A DNA stretch of 64,000 nucleotides from Prorocentrum cordatum (Eukaryota; Sar; Dinophyceae; Prorocentrales; Prorocentraceae): NCBI GenBank assembly GCA_963575745.1, contig CAUYUJ010021660.1, positions 473,636-537,635 on the forward strand, in the 5' to 3' direction. Below are positions 32,740-43,005 of the stretch, in pieces (position 1 is the stretch's first letter; every line of letters starts with the position of its first letter). The notes under the pieces were generated by a model that saw nothing but the letters and a program-made list of their open reading frames with translations, was not told where the DNA came from and ran no database searches. Position numbers and translations under genes: made by a program.

Positions 32740-33070
32740 ATGTCCCTCAAAGCGTCGATCAAAGACTGCGGCCTGACAAAACAATGGAGCGCCGCACTGT
32801 GGATGCTCCGCGAAGGAATTCAATTGGGTCTGCAACTCGTCCCAAGCCACTACGTTGCGACTGTCAGCGCATGCAGAAAAGGCGGGCAATGGCAACACGC
32901 ATTGTCAGTGTTCAGTGAGATGTGGGAGGCGAAGCTGGAGCCCGACGTCATCAGCTACAACGCCGGGATCAGCGCGTGTGAGAAGGGCCGGCAGTGGCAG
33001 GGAGCTCTAGGACTGCTCAGCGAGATGCGTCAGGTGAAGGTCGAGCCTACCTTTATCTCTACTACATTGC
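32740..33070 (+). CDS. PPR protein (three repeats), probable retro-integrated gene
   Basis: ATG at 32,740 is preceded by an in-frame TAG at 32,722, so this start is favoured. It encodes three consecutive 35-residue PPR motifs: a divergent first (SLKASIKDCGLTKQWSAALW), a second (VATVSACRKGGQWQHALSVF) and a canonical third (ISYNAGISACEKGRQWQGAL), each ending in an L-x-P or E-P turn. PPR proteins bind RNA and mostly serve organelles; no targeting peptide is evident. The gene runs into a degenerate fourth motif and then satellite at 33,060, so it is probably truncated at the 3' end. The relict leader just upstream marks an mRNA origin. Confidence 0.65.
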
Positions 33071-33696
33071 AGGAGCACGTGCGTGCCAGAAGGGCGCAGG
33101 CTCAAATAACTCAAAACCGCCCCGGGCTGGCCCCGGGCCGCCCAGGCAGGCCCCAGGACATGTCGAGAGGGCCCCCAGAAGCCCCCAAGACGGCCCCGGA
33201 GAGCCCCGGCACGCTTAATGATGGGCCCAAGACGCCCGAGATTCGCTCCAGGCGGCCCAAGAGGCGTCCAAGACGCCCGAAGAGGCCTCCCAAGAGGCCT
33301 CCCAAGAGGGCCCCGAGCGACAGAAATCGTTGATTTCTACTTTGTTTTTCTATGTTTTCGGCCTCCTCGCCTCGTCGGCTTCCCGACGCTCCAAGACGGC
33401 CCAAAAAGCCCCCCCGACCGCTCCAAGACGGCCGAAGAGGACCCCAAGAGAGCCCCAAGACGGGCCAGGAGGGCCCCCAGACGGTCCCAAGACGCCCCAG
33501 GACGGCCCCAGGACGGCCCAGGAGGCGCCCAAGACAGCCCAAGAGGCACCCAAGACGACCCCAGGAGCGGCCCAAGACGGCCCACGACAGCCCAAGAGGC
33601 GCCGAGGCGGGTCTCAGACGGCCCCAAGACGGCCCAAGAGGCACCCAAGACGGCCCGAGAGGGCCCTAAGAGCCCCCCCGGGAGGCCCAAACGAAG
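33050..33696. repeat. Minus-oriented satellite: left target flank of the 19-kb element
   Basis: Collinear with 24,171-24,749 and 28,412-29,067, including the spacer at 33,318-33,395, and stops exactly at GCCCAAACGAAG. Confidence 0.85.
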
Positions 33697-33729
33697 CCCA
33701 GAGGCCTCTGCGATCTTAGTTTAAGATCG
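33697..33729 (+). repeat. Left terminal inverted repeat of the 19-kb element
   Basis: Thirty-three bases made of two palindromes: CAGAGGCCTCTG, then a hairpin with arms CGATCTTA and TAAGATCG around a 3-base loop. It differs from the inverse of the right end only in two loop bases. The target AG lies at 33,695-33,696. A further perfect palindrome with 9-base arms (GTTCTTAGA / TCTAAGAAC, loop GCC) follows at 33,739-33,759. Confidence 0.88.
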
Positions 33730-33759
33730 TAAAACTATGTTCTTAGAGCCTCTAAGAAC

Positions 33760-34170
33760 GGCAAGGACTGTTCTTACAAAGACTAGATGTAAGATCTCAC
33801 GCTCTTGGAAACATTCAAAACTTTATGTGTTCACTACTATCTGCACTGATTTGCACAACATTGCATTGCTTTGCACTGCTTGGCATTACCTTGCGTTCGA
33901 TATTGGCATTGGGTGGCGCCGCTTGGCATTGCTGCGCGTTGCTTTACCTTTGCTTTGCAAGTTTGGCAGATTTTTATTTGCTTTCAACATTATCATGATA
34001 CGTGCTGTTGCTTTGCATTGCTTTGCGTTGCTTTGCATTACCATTTTGCTCTCGTCGCCACGGCTGGATCGCCCAAACTACCCGCGAAGGTCTGGTCGAA
34101 GAGCTTACTGTTGCACGCAGGACGCCACCGCCTGAGCGGGATCCGCCGTTGGGGAATCCGCGGCCGAGGC
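33760..34170. other. AT-richer left subterminal zone with GCTTTGCATT-type repeats
   Basis: About 400 bases without a convincing gene. From 33,845 to 34,045 the sequence is a degenerate 10-base tandem repeat (TTGCTTTGCA and relatives). A similar CATGC-type repeat lies outside the element at 4,660-4,850. The open frame across it encodes only a repetitive Leu/Cys/His-rich string and is not called. A GTAAGATCTCAC motif at 33,789 repeats the TAAGATC arm of the terminal repeat. Confidence 0.5.
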
Positions 34171-34174
34171 CGGT

Positions 34175-34230
<56 letters not shown>

Positions 34231-34385
34231 TATCAATAGGTCGTCGTCTTGGTCCTCGTCGTCGTGGTTGCCGTCGTCGTCGTCGTAGTCGCCGTCGCCG
34301 TCGCTGTTGTGGTCTTCGTCGTCGTCGTCGTCGTAGTCGTCGTCGTCGTCGTCGTCTTCGTCGTCGTCGTCGCCATCGTCGCGCC
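34166..34385. repeat. (GTC)n microsatellite
   Basis: Nearly continuous CGT/GTC trinucleotides with a few GTT, GCC and GTA interruptions. It lies upstream of the first candidate exons and may belong to an intron or leader. Confidence 0.8.
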
Positions 34386-34732
34386 CCCAGCCCAGGCCCG
34401 TGCGATGCCGATCGCCGAGGTCATCAAGGAGGACTCGGGAGGAGGGGGGCCCCATCCCCTTCCCCCCCCCTTCCCCCCCTGCAGGGGGGGAAGGGGAGAA
34501 CGATCGGAGGCGGGTCCCACAGGAGGCCTGGGAGGAGGATCGGGAGGACGAGGAGGAGGAGCGAAGGAGGACGTCCTGCCTCTCTCCATTCATCCCTCCA
34601 CGCTCGCCCTCCCACGTTTTCCCCGATCCGCCCCCCCCCTCCTCTTCCGTTTCGTCTCCTCTCGCCCTCCCCCATGCGTTCCCCTATGTCCGTTCATCCT
34701 GAGCCGATCGTCCCTAGGAGCTGCGTTCGAGG

Positions 34733-34890
34733 CGCTTGAAACCCAACATTGTCTCGGACCACATCGGCTACTTCCCTCGAGTGCGTTCGAAGTTGTACAA
34801 AAAAATGAGATGCACCATAATTCACGAGAAGAAAAAGTTCGTGGATCTCTACCACAGGCTGAGGGCTCAAGAGAGAGCCCAACATCAGGC
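34733..34890 (+). CDS. Candidate 5' exon of the UIM/13-residue-repeat gene
   Basis: A short stretch with non-repetitive, charged coding character. Its translation includes VSDHIGYFPRVRSKLYKK and then KKFVDLYHRLRAQERAQ, quite unlike the simple-sequence DNA around it. A plausible acceptor lies at the start (TTCGAG) and the stretch runs into a long (CTC)n tract, which fits an intron before the exon near 35,068. No family was recognised. The frame, exact splice sites and linkage to the downstream exon are inference; cDNA would decide. Confidence 0.4.
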
Positions 34891-34904
34891 CCCCGCCGCC
34901 GCCT

Positions 34905-35060
34905 CCTCCTTCTCCTCCTCCTCCTCCTCCTCCTCCTCCTCCTCCTCCTTCTCCTACTCCTCCTCCTCCTCCTCCTTTTCCTCCTCCTCCCCCTCCTCCT
35001 CCTCCTCCTCCTCCTCCTCATCCCGCTCTCCCTCCCCCACGTCTAACGCTCCATCCTCGT
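34905..35060 (+). repeat. (CTC)n tract acting as a probable intron 3' end
   Basis: About 150 bases of CTC/TCC repeats ending CCTTCTAG, immediately followed by sequence whose frame is open into the large exon downstream. The position fits a polypyrimidine tract before a 3' splice site. Confidence 0.5.
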
Positions 35061-35067
35061 CCTTCTA

Positions 35068-37679
35068 GTCCCCATCGATTCGCGTCCCCATCGGTCCTCG
35101 ACGACCCGATTGACGATGTGACAGCGATCATCGAGATGCTCAGCCGCTTAAAACTCGGCGAGCACGACCACATGTGGGGCAGCCTGCATCAGGCCTCCTC
35201 CATCTCCTGCCCCTTCCCGTTTCCAGTGCCGTGCCGCCCCCTCTTCCGCCAGGACGGCTGCCACCGGGCCGGCGCGGGCGCCGCCGAGGGCCAGGGCAGC
35301 GACAACAACCGCGTGGGCACCGCCGAGGGCCAGGACAGCGACTACAACCGCGTGGACACCGCCGAGGGCCAGGGCAGCGACGACAACCGCGTGGACACCG
35401 CCGAGGGCCAGGCCGACACCGCCCGCCGCGTGGACACCGCCGAGGGCCAGGACATCGACGCCAGCCGCGTGGACGCCGCCGAGGGCCAGGACAGCGACGC
35501 CCGCCGCGTGGACACCGCCGAGGGCCAGGACAGCGACGCCCGCCGCGTGGACACCGCCGTGGACACAGCCGAGGGCGACTCGGGTGAGTCCGAGAGTCAG
35601 GGCAGCAGCGTCGGCGTCGCGGACGAGGACCTGGCTGGCGCCGAGGACGAGGGCGAGAAACGATTGGGCGCGTGGGACCCCTCGGACCGCGCGTCGGACC
35701 CCGACGATTCCGACACCGAGTTGGAGACCGTCCTGACTCCAGAGGAAAACTACCACCGCGACTTGGAGCTTGCCCTGGCCTTGTCAAAGCATGATCACGC
35801 GAGCGTCGAAGTGCCCGAGCTCATTGTCATCGAGGACGCGGACTCCGATCCGTACCTTCAGTCGTCGGGCTCCACGTGGGTCCCCGCGGGCCCGACGGCC
35901 CAAGTCTCAGCCCCGAGCTGCCCGCAGCAGCCAGCCGAGGCGCCAGCTCAGGCGCCAGCGCAGGAGCCAGCGCAGGAGCAGCAGGAGCCAGCTACGGCCG
36001 ACCCGTACGCGGACGTTGAGCTCGCAGACACATCGGGGCCGATCGAACCCGATGATCATCTGCCCTGGCTGACGGACCGTCTTCCAGGCACGTGCACGCA
36101 GATGGAGTTGGACCAGAAGAAGGCGGAGTGGGAGGCCCAGCACACGGAGGCTTACGACGCGGACTCTTATTTCAGAGCGTTGGCCAGCAGACTGAACATC
36201 GACGGGGCCAGCTTCGACTCGCCGCCGCCGAAACGTCGGCCCGCGTGGGTGGAGATGCCAGGAGACGAGCACCACCCGCTGCAGGAGATGGGGCAGATAG
36301 GAGTCTTGGCACTGGACTTCGCCGACTCCTCCGATGATTTCGAGATGCGAACGGAGCCCATCATGATGCCTACGGAGCCCCTTGACAAATCAGATCTCGT
36401 CGAGGCCCTGAACTTGGAGATGGAGAGGCTGCAGAACGACGCCACGACAAGCGACAGCGTAGACGCTGCCGAGTTCACGACGACGTCCTTCTTCCAGAGC
36501 GAGCTGATCCGCAACGTCCACAAGGCTCGGAAGACCAAGCCCGATGAGGAGGAGCCGAAGATCGACCACCCCGACACGCAGCTCTGGAGCAGCCTTCGAG
36601 AGCGAGGGCTTGCGTTCTCAACCGAGAAGGTGAAGGGCAACCCCATGGCAGGTAGATGGGACCGTGCGCTGAACGCCGACAAGAAGCTGAAGCAAGACTA
36701 CATGAAAGCGAAGGGCTACGTGAACAAGCAGAACTTTCGTGCCAAATGGGCCGAGGGCGAGTATGAGAAGTGGGATCACGAGCACAAGCAGACGACTGAG
36801 GAGCGCCGCGTGCTCTCGGAGATCAAGGACGCTGAGTACATGACTTTGGGAAGGGTCGCATGGAAATGCGGCGGGGGAAGGTCTGGCATGCGCCAGGCGC
36901 AGAACTACTGCAGGAAGGCGGTGCTCATGGGCGGCATCTGGTGCAAGTGGGACGACATGACGAGCACGCTGCTGTTCCTGTGGACCACGCACAAGCTCCG
37001 CGACACGTGGTCGAGGTCGTGGTCGAGTTTCGAGTCCTGGACCAAAGCTGCTGCCGTTGCCGATCAGCCCGCAGCCGATCGCCAAGGACTCGGCCGTGGC
37101 GACGGCTCTCGTGGTGGGACTGCTCTGGCCGCTGATGGTGGGTCTACCGCTGCGGCCCCTTCTACTCCTGTGGCCACGGTCACAGCTACTCCTACGGGCG
37201 CGGCCCCTCCTACTCCTGTGGCTGCGGTCCCAGCTACTCCTACGAGTGCGGCCCCTCCTACTCCAGTGACGCCTGCTACTGCTGCGGCTGCGCATCCTCC
37301 TGCCGCGGGGACCCCTGCAAGTCCTGCGGCGGCGGCCGCTGGCACGGCCGCGCCTCCAGCGCAGGACCAGGCCACTCCGCGGCCGTCTGGCGCCGACAAG
37401 AAGGACGGCCTCCAGCACTCCGAGCAGAAGGGCGCCAACCGCAAGAAGCGCGGTCGGGCCGAGACGGGCGGCGACGGTGGCGACTGCAACACAGAGGGCA
37501 CGAGGGTGACGAAGAAGGCAGCCGACTGGCTCACCGCCGTCAGGAAGATCCGCACCACGCACGTGCAGACCATGGCCCAGGCCGGGCGGGGGGGGCGGAT
37601 GATGTCATTATTGCATCATGTTCGCTTCCTCCGCTACTCATCCTCCCTCCTCCGACTCACCTCCTCTTGCTTTTTTTAA
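35068..37679 (+). CDS. Large protein with 13-residue acidic repeats and UIM-like motif
   Basis: The longest high-quality frame in the window. The frame is open from the acceptor CTTCTAG; the first near-start codon is GTG at 35,118 (residue 1 below), so the true start is probably in an upstream exon. About seven 13-residue repeats of the type VDTAEGQDSDARR span residues 55-150. A ubiquitin-interacting-motif-like segment (RDLELALALSKHD) lies near residues 214-226. A conserved-looking basic/aromatic region spans about 500-635 (MKAKGYVNKQNF, KAVLMGGIWCKWDD, LLFLWTTHKLRD). A Pro/Thr/Ala-rich linker spans 675-735, then a Lys-rich tail ends near AADWLTAVRKIRTTHVQ. The 500-635 region resembles proteins common in dinoflagellate genomes with no known function. 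The last 30 or so codons before the stop are probably intron read-through. Confidence 0.75.
35281..35577 (+). repeat. 39-bp coding tandem repeat (7 copies plus a partial)
   Basis: Units of 39 bases, each containing GCCGAGGGCCAGG, are translated as TAEGQ + acidic + RRVD segments. Copies differ mainly at the residues after AEGQ, and the last two full copies are nearly identical. The unit length is a multiple of three, so copy-number change would keep the frame. Confidence 0.85.
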
Positions 37680-38030
37680 TGTTATCCCCCTCTCCTTTCT
37701 CGCGCTCCTCCCCCTCCCCCCTTCATCCTGATCCTCATCCTCATCTTCATCCTCATCCTCATCCTCATCCTCATCCTCATCCTCCTTCTCTGCGTTGCCC
37801 GCCTCCGCGCAGGAAGCGCTCGTCTCCCACCGCTCCCTCGTAAATTGCAGACCCGCCCTAGAGCCCCTCGCTCGCGTTTCGTTGCCCCCAGTTCCGCTCT
37901 GACTTCAGCCCTTTATAGCTCTGTCCCCCCGCGCGTCTGCCCCTCGCCCAGGCCCTCCCATCTCGCTCGACCCCACCCGCTGTGTCGCCGTTTCCGCTGG
38001 CGCCCCCTATCCCTTAATCGACGCGCGGGG
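37577..38030 (+). other. Probable intron with (ATCCTC)n tract
   Basis: The reading frame degenerates after the codons for THVQTMAQ. Sequence then passes through CT-rich DNA and a (CTCATC)n run at 37,725-37,790. Exon-like sequence resumes near 38,033. No canonical GT was pinned at the 5' edge; dinoflagellate introns can use GC or GA. Confidence 0.4.
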
Positions 38031-38032
38031 AG

Positions 38033-38140
38033 GTCAACGCGCTGAACACCCTCATCAACGAGGATGTGAACTGGAAGTGGGCGAAGGGTAAGGAGGTCCG
38101 CGGTGACTTGGATAAGATCGACGACCTGGTCATGGGAAGG
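38033..38140 (+). CDS. Candidate small exon (LNTLINEDVNWKWAKG)
   Basis: Translation beginning EVNALNTLINEDVNWKWAKG and continuing KEVRGDLDKIDDLVMG has clear amphipathic, charged coding character inside otherwise low-complexity DNA. Upstream is a pyrimidine-rich stretch ending GGGGAG, and downstream sequence turns purine-rich, matching other introns in this element. It may be the 3' continuation of the preceding large protein, whose last codons encode KKAADWLTAVRKIRTTHV. The linkage and both splice sites are inference. Confidence 0.45.
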
Positions 38141-38800
38141 GCTGGGCGGGCGGTCGGTCGTCGGCCTCTCGGCGGGGGAAGGCGAGTGGTGCAGCCCAGT
38201 AGTGGCCATCGCCCTCTCAGCAGGATGCCCCTCGCCCATTCGACTCGCAGAGGCTTCGATGCTGGCTCGGAGACGTGCCCTAACCCAGTGCTAACGGCGC
38301 TAACGCTGTCCGCCACCCTCTCGGGTCCGCCTCCCGTTTCAGGGGCCACCGTCCCCCCTTGAGGGAATCGTCGTAATCGCATCGACGTCCACTGCCCCAT
38401 TGGAAGCATCGCTCATGCAAGATCCTCCTTCCCCCCGACGGGGGGCCCGCGGGCTGTGCCACCCTCCCTGCCATCGGCCCCCTACCCACATCCCCCGCAC
38501 CCTTCCATTTTCACACACCCCTTCCAGCTCCCGCTTTCCTGATCCTCATTCTCCTCGCGCCAGCCGCTGGGCGCCAGCCGATGGTGGGCCCAGGGCGCGA
38601 GCTGGCAGGGGGGGGCGATGAGGAGGGGCAGGAGGAGGAGGACGGGGCTGAGCCCACTGGGAGGAGAAGGAAAGTCTGAATCACATTGCTTCGATGGGCT
38701 CTTTGGTGCCCGAGTGGAGGCCCGCTGGGTCCAGGAGCAAGGGGGGGGGGAGGCAATGCACAGAAACTCGTAATTACACGTTCTGGCTCGAGCGGTCAAC
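38141..38800 (+). other. GC-rich non-coding stretch between two cargo genes
   Basis: About 660 bases with no frame of convincing coding character. It contains pyrimidine-rich (38,430-38,560) and purine-rich (38,600-38,680) patches and leads directly to an ATG in good context at 38,802. Confidence 0.4.
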
Positions 38801-38801
38801 C

Positions 38802-39163
38802 ATGGCGGAGGGCCCCCCTAGGAAACAGCGGAAGCGTACCCTAGAAGCCACAGATGGCCTGGTCGAGGCGATCACTTCTTTCTTGAAGAACCCAGAGTCC
38901 TTCGAGTATGATCTAGAAATGGAGGACCCCGTAGACTCGGCCAAGCTCAAAAAGGCAGCCCCGCTGATCCTAGCCGTGCGGAAGGCCATCTACCCGAACG
39001 CAGCGATATCGTCGGTGGCCGCCGCTGGCGCATTTCAGAAGGTCGCATCAGAGAACGAGAAGACCTGGCATTTGGCTGACCAGATAGACGACTGGGCCCA
39101 GAAGAAATCTAGAAACCTGCGGGTCGCTCTTCGACACGTTCAACAAAATATCATCAAGAACAG
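38802..39163 (+). CDS. Exon 1 of a KRPAAA-tailed dinoflagellate protein
   Basis: Starts at ATG in GCGGTCAACCATGGCGG and encodes about 120 residues. An early basic stretch (PRKQRKR, residues 6-12) could be a nuclear localisation signal. It is followed by helical, charged sequence (GLVEAITSFLKNPESFEYD, KKAAPLILAVRKAIYP). The exon ends AACAG with a canonical donor GTGAGC at 39,164. Splicing to 39,668 keeps the frame and gives KNRRNFPCVPEWTKQFIEH across the junction. No characterised family was recognised. The downstream part resembles a multicopy dinoflagellate family of unknown function. Confidence 0.65.
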
Positions 39164-39667
<504 letters not shown>

Positions 39668-39885
39668 GCGGAACTTTCCATGCGTGCCAGAGTGGACCAA
39701 GCAGTTCATCGAACATGCGATCGAGCTGGACGAGAGCAAGGAGGGGAGGGCCCCCCTCTCCTCTCCCTCCTTCCGCACCCCTGCAAGCACCGCCCCCTGC
39801 CACGAGCGGCGCGATGCGGTGGCCGGGCAGGAGAGGAAGTACATGTACAAGATGGACAACGAGATGGTGGTGGGAAAGGGGGCTC
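39668..39885 (+). CDS. Exon 2 of the KRPAAA-tailed protein
   Basis: In frame with exon 1. It encodes RNFPCVPEWTKQFIEHAIEL, a short low-complexity stretch that may be a tiny retained or separate intron (39,750-39,800), then ERRDAVAGQERKYMYKMDNEM. The second segment fits the aromatic/acidic signature (Y-x-Y-x-x-D-x-E) I associate with a multicopy dinoflagellate family of unknown function. The exon ends near ATGGTG before another long (CT)n tract; the exact donor is uncertain. Confidence 0.5.
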
Positions 39886-40073
39886 TCTCTTTTTATTTCT
39901 CTCTCGTTATCTCTATATCTCTCTATATGTATTACTTCTCTCGTTCTCTACCCCTCGCTCACTCTCTCTTTCTGCGTCTCCCTCTCTCTCTCTCGTTATC
40001 TCTCATAGTATCTCTCACCCTCCCTCGTTCTCCCTCTCTCTCTCTATCGTTCTCGCTCCCTCCCTCTGTCTCC

Positions 40074-40168
<95 letters not shown>

Positions 40169-40188
40169 GTTATCTCTTTATGTTTTTT

Positions 40189-40266
<78 letters not shown>

Positions 40267-40362
40267 TCTGTACGTGTGAATCTGCATGGTCTCTCAGTGC
40301 GACCGCTGGCCCCTTGCCTGGGGCGATGGTAGGTTGGGGGCGGTGTGCTGACTTTCGGCTCG

Positions 40363-40397
<35 letters not shown>

Positions 40398-40580
40398 CAT
40401 TCGAGCCTGATGGGGAAGGGAGGTGCGACGGGGGGAGGAGCGGGGGCTGGGGGGAGGGGGGGAGACGAGAAACGGCAATGCCATCCGCAACGCCGCCACC
40501 GAAACCCTGTGACCTTTCCCTAGCCTCTGCCACCCCGCCGCGCTGCTGCCCTGCCTGCGCGCCCCCGCCCGTATATCGGA
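39886..40580 (+). other. Probable intron with (CT)n and poly(C)
   Basis: A long CT microsatellite in two blocks (39,886-40,190 and 40,190-40,268), a unique GGTCTCTCAGTGCGACC segment, a C run of over 30 bases (40,363-40,396) and G-rich sequence. No coding character. Coding resumes after GGAAGGGCAG near 40,590. Confidence 0.5.
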
Positions 40581-40589
40581 AGGGCAGGC

Positions 40590-41733
40590 CGCGTACCGCG
40601 TGGACACGGGCAACGCCACGTCCGCCCCAGAGTACGCGGCCAAGTGGGCCGACCAGGACGAGGAGGGGGGAGCGGACGAGGACGAGGCCGTGGCTGCGTG
40701 GAGGGACGGGGCGAAGATTCCAGTGCCAGGGCTGACGTGGGGGGCGCTCAAAGCAAAACTCGAACAGGAAAAAAAAGGTCGCGGCCCGATCTGGAGCAAG
40801 ATGAAAGCCAACGAGAAAGGAACATTATTGACAATCACAGAGTACAGCCGCCACGGCGAAAGGTCTTTTGCATTGTGGGAAAAGCCAGAAGGCCAACAGA
40901 GACCCAACATGAAGTTGAACCTGTCGATTACGGTAGAGACCGAGATGGAAGCCCTCGCTTTCTTTAAGGAGCAGGGGGAGCTTTACGCCGCAGGCACTAC
41001 TACTAAAGAGGCCATGGAGCAGCTGAAAAAAGAGAAATTTGGTGGCGGGCCCGCAAAGAAAAAACCAGCTGCGGCCAAGCCGATGACCCTCAAGGCAAAG
41101 CCAGCAGCTGCCGAGGCAGCAAAGGCGGAGGAGGATGACGACCCCGCCGAGGACGAGGAAGAGGAGGATGAGGAGGATGGCCAGCCTGAGGAGGAGGAGG
41201 AGGAAAATGAGGGTGAGGACGAGATCGAGGAGGACGACGAGGCAGAGGAAGAGGAGGTCGTCTCAAAGGGAAAGCCCGCCGCTAACATTGCCAGCGTTCT
41301 GAAGAGGCCAGCAGCCGCGGAGAAGCCAGAGCCCTCCTCGGACGACGTCCCAGTGATGAAGAGGCCAGCAGGCGCAGAGAAGCCAGAGCCCCCCTCGGAC
41401 AGTGCGCCTCCCAGCGAAGAAGAGGCACCGCCGCAGAAGAAGCCAGCAGCTGCGCAGCCAAGCCCGAGCCCGAAGAGGCCGATCCAGACCCCTGGCACGG
41501 TTTCCTCCGCAGGTGCTGTCGCAGGTTCCCCCGCCGCCCAAGGGAGCCCCGAGGCCGCGGCCGTCGTGCCCCAGGCGCTGGCTGGCGCACCCGAGATCCC
41601 GACGCCGCAGCCCGAGGCGAAGCCCCAGGAGCCCGCGCCGAGGCCCACATCGCCCTTGCCGAAGCCCCATGTTCGCAAGAACGCCATCCCGTCCTGCGCG
41701 TTCGGAGCTGGCTCATCAGATGAGGAGTACTAG
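40590..41733 (+). CDS. 3' exon: acidic domain and KRPAAA/KKPAAA repeats
   Basis: About 380 residues ending at TAG after GSSDEEY. The N-terminal half is globular (DGAKIPVPGLTWGALKAKL, SKMKANEKGTLLTITEYSRH, KLNLSITVETEMEALAFFK). A strongly acidic Glu/Asp run follows (about 41,130-41,265). The tail then repeats KKPAAAKP, KRPAAAEKPEP, KRPAGAEKPEP and KKPAAAQPSP. From recall, Ala-Pro-Lys/Arg repeats of this kind recur in dinoflagellate proteins, and the globular half resembles a multicopy dinoflagellate family. Alternating basic and acidic low-complexity blocks suggest a nuclear, nucleic-acid-associated protein; that is inference. Confidence 0.72.
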
Positions 41734-41739
41734 GCTCGG

Positions 41740-42120
41740 GGTTCGGGCGGCGTCGTGCGCGAGCTTGGCGCATTTAGTAGATGCATGGAGCGCTTGCCCT
41801 CTCCAGTCGGCGAGCGCGCGCTGCGGGCGCGGAGAGGCGCAGCCCGACCCGCATGGAGCGCTCGCAGCGCGCGCCGCCAACTGGAGATAGCAATCGCGGG
41901 GCATGCGCGGCCGAGGGCTCTCGAATCTCATCGAGAGGGCCGCCGATGCTCTTCGGCATCAGCGCCGCTTTCGCGGCGCGGGCGGGCTGTGTAGTTGTTG
42001 CACTCCAGTCTTGCCCTTCTGTCAGGAAAAACGCAAGACATGCGCTGGGGGGGCTTGCTCGAGCGGGCAGCTTCCCAAGCTGCTCAAGCCCTCGGATCGG
42101 GGCGACCCCCCCGTCTCCCC
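41740..42120 (+). other. GC-rich spacer, possible short exon near 42,030
   Basis: Mostly non-coding; the frames overlap one another without preference. A plausible acceptor TTCTGTCAG at about 42,026 precedes AAACGCAAGACATGCGCTGG, which could be a short Cys-containing exon, but its frame cannot be fixed. Confidence 0.3.
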
Positions 42121-42339
42121 CTCCTCCCCCCCCTGCTCCTTCCCCTTAGATCCCCTCCCCCTCCTCCTCCATTATTCTTCCTCCTCCTCCTCCTTCCACT
42201 CCTCCTCCTCCTCCTCCTCCTCCTCCTCCTCATCCTCCTCCTCCTCCTCCTCTTCCTGCTTCTCTTCCTCCTCCTCCTCCCCCCCCTTCCTCCCCCGCCC
42301 CTTCCACCCCCTGCGCCTCTCGCCGCCTGCCGCTCCAGG

Positions 42340-43005
42340 GAAGGGAGGGCAGGTCAAGCACGCGGTCTCGGGCGACACCCTGTACCTTGAGATCCTCACG
42401 GGCGAGCTGATGAGCCTGAAGAAGAGGGAGGGGGACGCGGAGCTGGAGGTCAAGCGCAAGCAGTTGCAGGGGGCGGGGCAGCGCGGAGCAGGGCTACTTG
42501 CCAGGCAGAAGCAGAGGAGGTGGAGGGGGGACGGGGGGCGGGGAGAGGAGGGGCAGCAGCATGAGGAGGAGGAGGATGAGGAAAGAAGAGGGAGAGGAGG
42601 GAACATGGAGGAGGATGGGCAGGAATATGAATACGGAGGAGAAGGACGAGGTGACGGAGGAGGAGAGTTGGCAGTCGAGCGAGCCCGAGGATGGGGGGGA
42701 GGGATCGTCCTCACCGCTTGCTCGTGCCCTCGTGCCCCCCGCCCGTTGGCCCCCTCCTCCTCCACGCCCTCCCTCTCCTCTTACTCCTCCTGCGCCCCTC
42801 CTCCTCCTCCTCCTCCTTCTCCAACTTCCCCCCCCCCTCTCTCTGGCTCCATCCTGCGGCCCCCCCCCCTCCCTCGCGACCCCAGACTGTGGAGCCATCG
42901 CTGAAGGCGCTGGCGGGGGAGGTCGCGAAGCTCTGGCGCCAGCAGAAGGCCAGGCCCGCGCCAGAGGTGAAGCCCGCCAAGGGCCAGGGCATGGGAGGGG
43001 CTTGA
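42340..43005 (+). CDS. Short-exon gene: two exons separated by an R-tract/Y-tract intron
   Basis: A (CTC)n tract (42,176-42,285) ending GCTCCAG is followed by coding sequence for KHAVSGDTLYLEILTGELM and SLKKREGDAELEVKRKQLQ to about 42,480. A purine-rich stretch (42,500-42,680) and a pyrimidine-rich stretch (42,740-42,885, ending CCCCAG) follow. The last exon (about 42,888-43,005) encodes VEPSLKALAGEVAKLWRQQ and ends with KGQGMGGA and TGA. Both coding pieces look helical and charged. The family is unrecognised, and the gene may have earlier exons upstream. The intron boundaries are inferred from the acceptor motifs and change of character. Confidence 0.45.

Noticed and set aside
33737-34135. 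A 132-codon frame at the left end of the 19-kb element
   Set aside because: Most of it translates the TTGCTTTGCA repeat; its composition (Leu, Cys, His, Trp) is an artefact of that repeat.
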